DNA of 64,000 bases from Bacilli bacterium. Lineage in GTDB: Bacteria; Bacillota_I; Bacilli_A; RF39; UBA660. A program made the translations under genes and the position numbers. Below the pieces are notes generated by a model, which saw nothing but the letters and a program-made list of their open reading frames with translations, had not been told where the DNA came from and ran no database searches. Below are positions 57,040 to 64,000 of this stretch, one piece after another; position 1 is the stretch's first letter; every line of letters begins with the position of its first letter. The stretch is taken from assembly GCA_016296185.1 (NCBI GenBank), contig JAEDJT010000003.1, positions 9,599 to 73,598 on the forward strand. The letters run 5' to 3'.

Positions 57040-58176
57040 TTAGTTATTAATAAATATCATATTTGTTTTGTTATATTCTAATTCACTATAATTTAACAAT
57101 TTAGTTTCTCCATAATATAAATTATATTTATATAAATTATCTTTACTTATATAATATACATTATCATTTTCAACATATACTATTTTATCAACATCATGTT
57201 TACTTATTAATGTTTTTTCTTTATTTTCTAGTATTCTCATATATAATTTATTATCTTCTATTTCAAATTTATAGTTGTTTTTATATGTAAATGTTTTTTT
57301 ATCGGATATCATTTTATTCATTGATAATTGTTCTGATTCACCATTGTTATATATTATTCCTTTTTTATTTTTATTACCTACTATACGCATTTTTTGTTTA
57401 TGAGGCACTAATTCATATTCAACTTTATTTTTATTGTCTACTAGAAAGATTGAATACTCATTTATACCTGCTATATAACTATCAAATGAAATATCATAGT
57501 CTAATTTCCATTTTTCTACTTTTTCTGTATCTAAATTTAATACATATACTTCATTAAAATTATATTTTTGTTCATAATTAGCTATAACAATATAATTATT
57601 AATCTTAACAGAAAGATTTATTTCATATATATCTTTATCAAATATGTTAATTGTTGATAGTTTATCACCTTTTATATAGTTAAAACCTTTGTAATTCCAT
57701 ATTAATATATTGTTATTTTTATTATACATATTATAATTATTAATTTTTCCAGTGTAGTTTTCTTGATAATGATAATATGAAGATAATTCTTCTTTTAATT
57801 CGTCATTTACTAATCTATAATCTATTACATTTTCTTCATTTGAACATAGTGGATAAGTATCTAAATATTCACTATTTATATCTAAACAAGTATATTCTTC
57901 ACTTTCATATTTATTAATATGATCTATTAGTTTTTTATCTTTTATATAATCTTTTTCAACTATTAAATTATACTTAATATTATTGTAGTTAAAATCAAAA
58001 TAGTATAGATTGTCAGTAGAGATATAGTTTTCACTAATATCAACATTATCTACCGTATAATCTATACTATATCCTTTATTTTTAACTTTATTTATTAACA
58101 TAAACATTACAATGAAGAATAATATTAAAAATAATAATACAATATAGACTTCTTTTCTTATTCTATATTTTTTCAT
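57040..58176 (-). CDS. Membrane-anchored protein of unknown function
   Basis: A 378-residue protein with an N-terminal membrane segment (about residues 11-29) and a long extracellular part rich in Asn, Tyr and Lys. Repeated beta-strand pairs (e.g. NNYIVIANYEQKYNFNEVYVLNLD) suggest a beta-propeller-like fold, although no family is recognised. Two Cys (CLDINSEYLDTYPLC) could form a disulfide. It is followed by a PH-domain protein gene in the same direction. Confidence 0.55.
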   Translation of the reverse strand: MKKYRIRKEVYIVLLFLILFFIVMFMLINKVKNKGYSIDYTVDNVDISENYISTDNLYYFDFNYNNIKYNLIVEKDYIKDKKLIDHINKYESEEYTCLDINSEYLDTYPLCSNEENVIDYRLVNDELKEELSSYYHYQENYTGKINNYNMYNKNNNILIWNYKGFNYIKGDKLSTINIFDKDIYEINLSVKINNYIVIANYEQKYNFNEVYVLNLDTEKVEKWKLDYDISFDSYIAGINEYSIFLVDNKNKVEYELVPHKQKMRIVGNKNKKGIIYNNGESEQLSMNKMISDKKTFTYKNNYKFEIEDNKLYMRILENKEKTLISKHDVDKIVYVENDNVYYISKDNLYKYNLYYGETKLLNYSELEYNKTNMIFINN

Positions 58177-58189
58177 TGTATTTACTCCA

Positions 58190-58633
58190 TTATTCTTTTG
58201 ATCTTATTCCATATTTCATTTTTTGTTCCATCATGTTACTAGTAACTGCTGTTTCAATTTCTGGTAATGATTTTTTGTCTAAGTTTGAAATATATACTGT
58301 TTCTTTAACTGTATCTATAGTAATTTTACCCCATAAAATACCTCTATATACTTGTAAGTCATTAAATAAGTCAGGTGTTACTGAATTTAGTGAGTAACCT
58401 ACTATTATATGGTCTTGACCTATTAGTATTCTTTTATTAGTAATACATACTACACATGTATTAATAAAACTCATGAAATCATCATCTTTTTGACCTGCAA
58501 AAGAATATAATGGTTCTTCTCCTGGATTCAAATGATCTTCAATTACTTTTGCATGTTTTCTTAATCTATACCATGTAATTGTTCCTGGATATTTTGCTTT
58601 AAACATACATACTTGATCATATACTTTTCCCAT
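58190..58633 (-). CDS. PH-like domain protein (YvbH/bPH type)
   Basis: A roughly 147-residue protein with a helical N-terminus (KVIEDHLNPGEEPLYSFAGQ) and a PH-like fold (FINTCVVCITNKRILIGQ then YSLNSVTPDLFNDLQVYRGI), characteristic of YokE/YvbH-type bacterial PH domains. These serve in protein-protein contacts. The ATG at 58633 follows GGTG by six bases; a GTG three codons upstream is part of that site. It lies between two membrane-anchored proteins of unknown function. Confidence 0.75.
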   Translation of the reverse strand: MGKVYDQVCMFKAKYPGTITWYRLRKHAKVIEDHLNPGEEPLYSFAGQKDDDFMSFINTCVVCITNKRILIGQDHIIVGYSLNSVTPDLFNDLQVYRGILWGKITIDTVKETVYISNLDKKSLPEIETAVTSNMMEQKMKYGIRSKE

Positions 58634-58634
58634 A

Positions 58635-59144
58635 TTATTCACCTCTACTAATTGAATCTACTATTGAATTTAAATAACTTGTATTAAAAGTAATTATTGA
58701 TATTATTTCTTTATTTTTTATTGTAATAATAAAATCACTATTTAGTTCTTTTAATCTATCATCAAATTCATAGAATAAGATTTCTTCTTTTTTACTTAAT
58801 TTACTAATTTCTAATAAATATATATTACTGTTTTTATAAAATGATTGTTTATTTATTAATTCTAAAAACTTATTATAAGTTGGAGATGAATTATCTATTA
58901 TTGCAATATTATATACTTCATCCTTTAAACTCATTTTTTTGAATTGTTTATAGTTTATTTTTTGATAATAAACTTTTGATGGATCATATCCTTCCTTTAA
59001 TTCATAAACATTCTTTTTTATTACTATTTCTTTTTCATTATTATTACAATATTTTATTGTAATAAATATTAATGATATTAATAATACTATATTTATTATT
59101 GAAAGGATAATTAATTTTTTATCATGTATTATTCTTTTTGGCAC
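58635..59144 (-). CDS. Membrane-anchored protein of unknown function
   Basis: A 169-residue protein. GTG at 59144 is chosen since GGTG lies six bases before it. A membrane segment is near the N-terminus (about residues 10-30), and the rest is extracellular, alternating Lys-rich helices and strands. The block EEILFYEFDDRLKELNSDFIITI is notable. The stop sits next to the start of the PH-domain gene. No family is recognised. Confidence 0.55.
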   Translation of the reverse strand: MPKRIIHDKKLIILSIINIVLLISLIFITIKYCNNNEKEIVIKKNVYELKEGYDPSKVYYQKINYKQFKKMSLKDEVYNIAIIDNSSPTYNKFLELINKQSFYKNSNIYLLEISKLSKKEEILFYEFDDRLKELNSDFIITIKNKEIISIITFNTSYLNSIVDSISRGE

Positions 59145-59196
59145 ATTAACCACCTTTTCATATTTCAATTCTAATATAATTTACTTTTTTATGCAA

Positions 59197-59222
59197 TAAA
59201 AAGGAAACTATTACTAGTTTCC
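59197..59222 (-). terminator. Terminator of the HipA-like gene
   Basis: Stem GGAAACTA/TAGTTTCC with T residues after it on the minus strand, around the stop at 59214. Confidence 0.8.
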
Positions 59223-60503
59223 AAATGTCATCATTACATATACGATTCCAGAAGCAATTCCACATATAAATGCAACTGCTGAAACAATAATTGCAGATGA
59301 TGCAAAACCTGATTTAGTTGATTTTTCTTTTTCAACCATTAGTTTTACTTCTTCTTTTTTCTCTTTTGATTGTTTTCTAATATTTTTAATTAATTCTGGA
59401 TGATCTTTTGGATTAACTGGATATTTCTTTTGAATTAAATCAAGTTTAGCTGTTACTCTAACATTTAAGCTTTGAGTAGCCATAGTTTTTTCAACTTTGT
59501 TCATTTTATTTTCTTTACTTTGATTTTTTTCATATTCAGTTTGATGTTTTTTTATTAAAGATAAATTATCATCTATAAGATCTTCTAATACTGTAGCTTT
59601 TTCAATTTCAGTATTATTATATATAATTCTATTAATTGCATCTTTATATAATCTTGTTGCTTCAGATAATGATTCAGTTACTTTTTTAATTTCATAGTAG
59701 AAACTTGTAAATAGTACGTTCATTAATACTTTTTTATCAACTAATCTGTTGTTAATAAAGTATTCATTATCTCCGACCATTGCATCTTTTTCTAATGAAT
59801 TAGAAATTGAGATAGGCGCAAATCTAACGTTTTTCCATGTTGGTTTTCCTTGTTCATTTACTGAACTAACTAAATAATAATCTAATCCACGATATTTTCT
59901 ACCAATTAAATTATCAAATAGAATCATTCTTATATAATTTTTTCTTAATGCCTTTTTTTCTTTTTCATCCATTGGCATTCCAGTTTTCTTTTCAATATCT
60001 GTTGTTAAAGAAAACATACCAAGATTTATTAAGCTTTCAATTTGAGTTGGATCTTTAATTGCATTTCCTTTTGCTACTGCAGGAATTCTTAATGTATTAC
60101 TTATCCAAATACTATTTTCTTGAGACATTTGTCCATTATTAATATATTCAACAATATCATTTATTACGTTAGTAGCTGATATTCTTGTTTCTATATCTTT
60201 ACTATAATTTAATAGTGTAATAACTCCTATATTTTGATCTTCTGTTACTATTCTTTTAGTATTTTCATGATCTATATCTAATAGTTCTGCTATATCTGCT
60301 TTGATTATTTCATAATCATCTATATACATTGTACTTTCATTCATACTATTTTTTTTAAGTACACCAAACACTGTATTATTTAATTGAACTAATTGAGAGC
60401 CATCACTGAAATTATTATAAACTTCAATAGATACTGGTTCTTCTTCACGAATACCACTATCTAGGGATACTATATAAAATTGTTTATTTTGTGTATTATC
60501 CAT
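59214..60503 (-). CDS. Tail-anchored protein with possible HipA-like pseudokinase region
   Basis: A 429-residue protein with one C-terminal membrane segment (about residues 402-426), so it is probably tail-anchored with the bulk in the cytoplasm. The middle section ILFDNLIGRKYRGLDYYLV and FAPISISNSL resembles the C-terminal lobe of HipA-like kinases, in which FD-x-x-IGN-DRH-x-x-N and P-x-Y-D-x-G-x-S-L are expected. Here the catalytic and metal residues are replaced, so kinase activity is unlikely if the relation is real. The link is tentative. A strong terminator follows. Confidence 0.4.
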   Translation of the reverse strand: MDNTQNKQFYIVSLDSGIREEEPVSIEVYNNFSDGSQLVQLNNTVFGVLKKNSMNESTMYIDDYEIIKADIAELLDIDHENTKRIVTEDQNIGVITLLNYSKDIETRISATNVINDIVEYINNGQMSQENSIWISNTLRIPAVAKGNAIKDPTQIESLINLGMFSLTTDIEKKTGMPMDEKEKKALRKNYIRMILFDNLIGRKYRGLDYYLVSSVNEQGKPTWKNVRFAPISISNSLEKDAMVGDNEYFINNRLVDKKVLMNVLFTSFYYEIKKVTESLSEATRLYKDAINRIIYNNTEIEKATVLEDLIDDNLSLIKKHQTEYEKNQSKENKMNKVEKTMATQSLNVRVTAKLDLIQKKYPVNPKDHPELIKNIRKQSKEKKEEVKLMVEKEKSTKSGFASSAIIVSAVAFICGIASGIVYVMMTFGN

Positions 60504-60581
60504 AATAACTGCTCCTTATTCTAATAACATTATAGCAAATATTCGTTAATAATGGTAGTAAAATAAGTAGTTTTTTTACAT

Positions 60582-60603
60582 AAAAAAAAGGTCTTACGAC
60601 CTT
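60582..60603 (-). terminator. Terminator of the tRNA-like gene
   Basis: Stem AAGGTC/GACCTT with the loop GTAA and eight T residues on the minus strand. Confidence 0.9.
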
Positions 60604-60613
60604 AATAATCAAA

Positions 60614-60689
60614 TGGTGCCGAGAGACTGAGTTAAACAAGTCACCTTACGCATACAAAGCGTACATTCTAACGTTACAACTATCTCGGC
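60614..60689 (-). tRNA. Aberrant tRNA-Thr (UGU)-like RNA, CCA encoded
   Basis: Exactly 76 bases with acceptor GCCGAGA/TCTCGGC, discriminator A and encoded CCA. The anticodon stem is perfect (TACGC/GCGTA) with loop TTTGTAT and anticodon TGT for Thr. T33 and A37 are in place. The D-arm lacks A14, G19 and the second G-C pair, and the T-arm has T56 in place of C56 and pairs only with a bulged base. The usual tertiary contacts between D- and T-loops are therefore missing. It has its own promoter and strong terminator. It may be a decayed tRNA, a tRNA with a non-ribosomal task, or a tRNA mimic. Confidence 0.75.
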
Positions 60690-60695
60690 AGGAAT

Positions 60696-60716
60696 ATGTA
60701 CTTTTTTGAAGTACAT
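60696..60716 (-). other. Hairpin at the start of the tRNA-like transcript
   Basis: An 8-bp stem ATGTACTT/AAGTACAT with a 5-base loop just upstream of the tRNA-like gene. It may end transcripts of the YgjV-like gene. Confidence 0.5.
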
Positions 60717-60720
60717 TAAT

Positions 60721-60750
60721 ATGATAACACATTTTTTATTTTTTATACAA
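60721..60750 (-). promoter_or_regulatory. Promoter of the tRNA-like gene
   Basis: TTGTAT (60745-60750) and TATCAT (60721-60726) on the minus strand with an 18-bp spacer. Strength is moderate, and the elements overlap the end of the YgjV-like gene. Confidence 0.5.
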
Positions 60751-61261
60751 TAATTTTATCTTCTTCTGTTTGTTTTATATATCTTATATAACCTACTATA
60801 GCTCCTGTTCCTGATAAAATCGAACTTAAACAATTAACTATAGCTAAATTATATGCATCATAAATGATACCAGTTATACTTACGATTATTATTATTAATT
60901 TTGTTACTTTAACATTATTTTGCCATATTCCATATCCATATATCATTATATTAAATACTGGAATTAATGACATTAATCCATTATATGCGGGAATATTTAA
61001 TCCTATTGCAATAATATAATAAATAATTAGTACATATAAAGGGACTTTTTTTATTTTGCCAAATACTACATTTCTTAATGTTGCAACGATACAACTTACA
61101 GCACCTGTATATGCTTGTAATAATACATATTGGATACTAGATGCAAAATTTGATAAACCGTTAAATAATAGTATTTTTTTCTTTTCTTCTTGTTGTGTGG
61201 ACATTACATTAAGAATAAGTCCAAACAAAGCGAAGAATTGAGCTATTACGATCAATTCCAT
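60743..61261 (-). CDS. YgjV-like inner-membrane protein
   Basis: A 172-residue membrane protein with five to six segments. It matches the Imp-YgjV type: QFFALFGLILNVMSTQQEEKKKILLFN, then FASSIQYVLLQAYTGAVSCIVATLRN. The positively charged loop QQEEKKK between helices one and two is typical. Its function is unknown. The stop overlaps the promoter of the tRNA-like gene. Confidence 0.75.
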   Translation of the reverse strand: MELIVIAQFFALFGLILNVMSTQQEEKKKILLFNGLSNFASSIQYVLLQAYTGAVSCIVATLRNVVFGKIKKVPLYVLIIYYIIAIGLNIPAYNGLMSLIPVFNIMIYGYGIWQNNVKVTKLIIIIVSITGIIYDAYNLAIVNCLSSILSGTGAIVGYIRYIKQTEEDKIIV

Positions 61262-61343
61262 AAGTATTCACCTATTATTATTTTATCATATATTTATTCT
61301 TTTATTATTCTGTTTTTGGTAATTTACATTATTATATGTATAT

Positions 61344-61371
61344 AAAAAAGAAGAATTAGTTCTTCTTTTTT
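61344..61371 (-). terminator. Terminator of the 872-residue protein
   Basis: A stem AAAAAAGAAGAA/TTCTTCTTTTTT overlapping the stop at 61356. Confidence 0.8.
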
Positions 61372-63974
61372 TGTTCAGTTAGTTCTTCTTTTATCATTTC
61401 TTCAAGTTTATTAATATTAATATCACTTGCAAATTCTTTGTTTGTTACTCTGTTATTGTTAATTTTTATTTTTATTTTTGTTAATAATTCAATAGATGGT
61501 TTTTCCATGTATTTTGTAATCATTTCAACTAATAATCTATATTCATTTTCTAAACATTTATTAACATCTATAACTACTATCGGAAGATTTCCCCATTGTT
61601 TACTTGCTTTTTTAGCTTCTTCTATGTTTTCAATTATTCCATCTATTTTTTTAACTAGTATGTAATCAGGCTCTTTTTTCTTTCCGTCTTGTATTCTCTT
61701 AAAATCCATTTCATTAAATTCATATATAGATCTATATGATTCATTAATCATTTCATCTGGACTTAAATACATTTCTCCATGATCAGCACTTGATTTTAAT
61801 CCTTGACCTGTAGATGAAAGATCTGTTGGTCCTGCTAGTACAAGAGAATCTTCTGACATACTACTAAATCCATACATTACATGTGGAACTGGTGCTGTAC
61901 CCATCATGTCATTTCTTATAAAATTAGTACAAAAATGTGGGCTACCTAATGATGGTCTATTCCAATCTTTTTTATAATCTTCTGGATTGTTTGCTACGTA
62001 TGCACCAATAGATGTTGAAATAATACTAAAATCAACTCCCGCATCATACATGTTTTCTCCAATTTTTTCGAGATTTTCAACTTGTAATAATTCTTTATTA
62101 TATAGTTTCATATATTCTTTTTTTATTAATGCTTCAAATCTATATGTATCTATATGATTAATTGTATTAGTATTATTATATATTTGTTCTAATTTTATTG
62201 GGTCATTACATTCCATTACTTCTTTTATAAAATCAAATATTTTTTTTATGCTTTGATCTTCTATTAAATCAATTGCTTTATAGTATTTGTTATAGATTCT
62301 TTGCATTCCGTTTTTTATCATTTGTCTAAAGCCATCTAATAATGATGCTTTATCACTAATTCCAAACACCTTCATAAATATAGCGTCTCTTTTTAGAAAT
62401 AAATTATCTGATTTTATTTGTTCATTACATTTTTTCTCTAATAATTCGTAATAATTATTTATATCATCAACAGACTGTATATTTACTTCATCGCCATTTA
62501 ATAATATATATAATAAACAATCTATATTAACTTTATCAAAGTCATCAATAATAGAAAATTTATCTTTGTTATCAACATTTTGGAAATTCAATGTTGCTAT
62601 CATTCTTTCACATATAATATTCCATTCATCTGTATTATATTTTTTTAAGTACTCATTTAGACATTTATTTAATATTATTAATTGATTATCATTCATTTTT
62701 AAAATAGAATTAGATATTTCACTGAATGAAGCTATTACATTTAATTTATCTATTCCAAAAATATTAACATATTTATCATCTAATATTTCCCATACTATAT
62801 TACATAATATATCGTTATTTGTTTCATACATTTTAGTTAAGCATTCTTTTACTTTTTCTTTATTTTGAACGTATTCATACTCTAAGAATAAATCAATATT
62901 ATCCATAATAGTATCAGTATTTATATATTTATTTTTTCTTGTTTGAATCATAGCCATTTTACTAGGATATGCTTTTAATATTGCTAAATTCATTTTCTCA
63001 TTTGTTCTATATTCAAACATTTTATTGCCTACACATTTTATATTTTTAAAGTTTTCCATAACATATAGTAGATTTTCATCAGATAATCCATCAATTATTT
63101 TTGTTAATTCATTTTTCATATTTCGATTAGACTCTGGCGTTATTGTGTTATTTAATTTAGATAAATAACTTAACTTTTTATTTTCATCTTTAAATTTATA
63201 TATAATGCAAACTTTTAATTCTTCTTCTACAAAATCATATAGTTGTTCTAAATATTTTTCATCATTTATTGAATTTAATACTTTTTTTGTTTTCATATTA
63301 GATTCTGGATGTTTTTTTAAAAATTCTATTTTCTTTTCATTATTTTTTAAAGATGTAACATATTCATGTTCTTTTATAAATCCATCTAATTGCTCTTTAT
63401 ATTTATCTATATATTTATTTATTAATTCATCATTATCAAAACTATATATTAATTGAATTAAATCTGTTGGTTCTTCTACATATTTTTTTAGATATTTAAT
63501 TTTATAATCGTTATCCTTTATATAACATAGTAGTTCTAATAATTGTTCTTCATCCATTGTTTCTTCATATTTGTCGATAACTGTTTCAATATATTTTGAA
63601 TCATTTATTCTTTTTAACATAGAAGGAATATAATAATAAAAATGACCATTATAATCTAGGACACTATTATCATTTATTTTATTGTTAAATAATTGTTTTT
63701 TTACTTCATCATTTGATACAAAAGATAGATAGTATGGTGTTAATGATGAATAGAACACTTGTAATTGTTCTTCTGTTAATTGTTTTTCTGCTTCTTGAAC
63801 AATTAATTCTATTTCATAATCTTTTTCAGAGTATTCTTTGGCCTTACCAAAAGGATCTATATTTGAATGTTTGATTTTTAATATGTCAAAACACATTTTA
63901 ACAACGGTAAATTGTTGTGTTGAATTTATTGCATTAATTTTTTCAATCAAATCATTTAATACTATGTCTGTCAT
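61356..63974 (-). CDS. Large repeat protein with conserved C-terminal domain of unknown function
   Basis: An 872-residue soluble protein, no signal peptide. The N-terminal half holds irregular units such as DNDYKIKYLKKY, NEKKIEFLKKH and DENKKLSYLSKL, a helical repeat array. The C-terminal part (about residues 650-870) looks like a globular domain: VDFSIISTSIGAYVANNP, SPHFCTNFIRNDMMG, HVMYGFSS, then EPDYILVKKIDGIIENIEEA and LPIVVIDVNKC. Phrases like the last recur in proteins of gut Firmicutes. Enzymatic function is not recognised. GGTGAT precedes the ATG. An extended -10 promoter (TGC plus TATAAT) lies at the window edge. Confidence 0.65.
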   Translation of the reverse strand: MTDIVLNDLIEKINAINSTQQFTVVKMCFDILKIKHSNIDPFGKAKEYSEKDYEIELIVQEAEKQLTEEQLQVFYSSLTPYYLSFVSNDEVKKQLFNNKINDNSVLDYNGHFYYYIPSMLKRINDSKYIETVIDKYEETMDEEQLLELLCYIKDNDYKIKYLKKYVEEPTDLIQLIYSFDNDELINKYIDKYKEQLDGFIKEHEYVTSLKNNEKKIEFLKKHPESNMKTKKVLNSINDEKYLEQLYDFVEEELKVCIIYKFKDENKKLSYLSKLNNTITPESNRNMKNELTKIIDGLSDENLLYVMENFKNIKCVGNKMFEYRTNEKMNLAILKAYPSKMAMIQTRKNKYINTDTIMDNIDLFLEYEYVQNKEKVKECLTKMYETNNDILCNIVWEILDDKYVNIFGIDKLNVIASFSEISNSILKMNDNQLIILNKCLNEYLKKYNTDEWNIICERMIATLNFQNVDNKDKFSIIDDFDKVNIDCLLYILLNGDEVNIQSVDDINNYYELLEKKCNEQIKSDNLFLKRDAIFMKVFGISDKASLLDGFRQMIKNGMQRIYNKYYKAIDLIEDQSIKKIFDFIKEVMECNDPIKLEQIYNNTNTINHIDTYRFEALIKKEYMKLYNKELLQVENLEKIGENMYDAGVDFSIISTSIGAYVANNPEDYKKDWNRPSLGSPHFCTNFIRNDMMGTAPVPHVMYGFSSMSEDSLVLAGPTDLSSTGQGLKSSADHGEMYLSPDEMINESYRSIYEFNEMDFKRIQDGKKKEPDYILVKKIDGIIENIEEAKKASKQWGNLPIVVIDVNKCLENEYRLLVEMITKYMEKPSIELLTKIKIKINNNRVTNKEFASDININKLEEMIKEELTEQKKKN

Positions 63975-63991
63975 ACTATCACCTATTTTTT

Positions 63992-64000
63992 ATTATAGCA
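63992..64000 (-). promoter_or_regulatory. Extended -10 promoter of the 872-residue protein gene
   Basis: TGCTATAAT on the minus strand, 18 bp before the start. The -35 lies outside the window. Confidence 0.6.

Overview
The window is AT-rich DNA from a low-GC Gram-positive bacterium. TGA works as a stop codon (the gene ending at 14297 closes with TGA), so the mycoplasma code is not in use. The organism makes a cell wall: it has MurE with the DNPR motif typical of meso-diaminopimelate ligases, an LtaS-like enzyme and a LysM protein. It also has Firmicutes housekeeping genes (pcrA next to ligA, tex, dusB, a CCA-adding enzyme). The best guess is an uncultured, probably gut-dwelling member of the Bacilli near the Erysipelotrichales/RF39-type lineages. 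This is inference from style and gene content, not a phylogenetic placement. Most genes lie on the minus strand. Most translation starts are preceded by GGTG(A/T) about six bases before the start codon, and many genes end in hairpins that overlap the stop codon.

Layout. 1-11.8 kb: a partial ABC exporter ATPase, a GNAT acetyltransferase, an oxidoreductase, a stand-alone ClpA/B-type AAA+ protein, a PH-domain protein, a first amidoligase-like protein with altered active-site residues, tRNA-Asn, membrane proteins, a pseudouridine synthase, an acidic-tailed protein, and a FIST-domain plus aldehyde dehydrogenase operon. 11.97-13.03 kb: about 1.06 kb with no credible gene, which has its own promoter, many hairpins and a terminator on the minus strand. 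It is a candidate large structured noncoding RNA. 13.1-16.5 kb: three tandem, diverged M3-like metallopeptidase genes transcribed away from that RNA. 16.5-24.6 kb: dusB, TspO, aquaporin, a CCA-adding enzyme lacking one Asp of DxD, a DUF2207 protein and an ABC exporter. 24.7-32.4 kb: tRNA-Gly, murE, asnB, an LtaS-like gene and tex, a likely envelope cluster. 32.4-37.1 kb: a YihY-like protein, a twin-SBP sensor with a degenerate GGDEF domain, and a second amidoligase with intact HVH.

37-44.6 kb: ligA, a sugar nucleotidyltransferase, pcrA, and two proteins of unknown function. 44.7-47.2 kb: a three-gene NMT1/Ssu-type importer. 47.2-50 kb: a SipW-type signal peptidase with two secreted TasA/camelysin-like proteins, which resembles a fibre or matrix operon. 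50-54.6 kb: a glycosyltransferase, two Tim44-like zinc-ribbon proteins, and a DUF3006 plus ComEC-like metallo-beta-lactamase pair. 54.7-64 kb: tRNA-Cys, several membrane or envelope proteins of unknown role, a LysM protein, a possible HipA-like pseudokinase, an aberrant tRNA-Thr(UGU)-like RNA, a YgjV-like protein and an 872-residue repeat protein.

The strongest candidates for undescribed biology are the ~1.06 kb RNA paired with the metallopeptidase trio, and the non-canonical tRNA-like gene at 60.6 kb.
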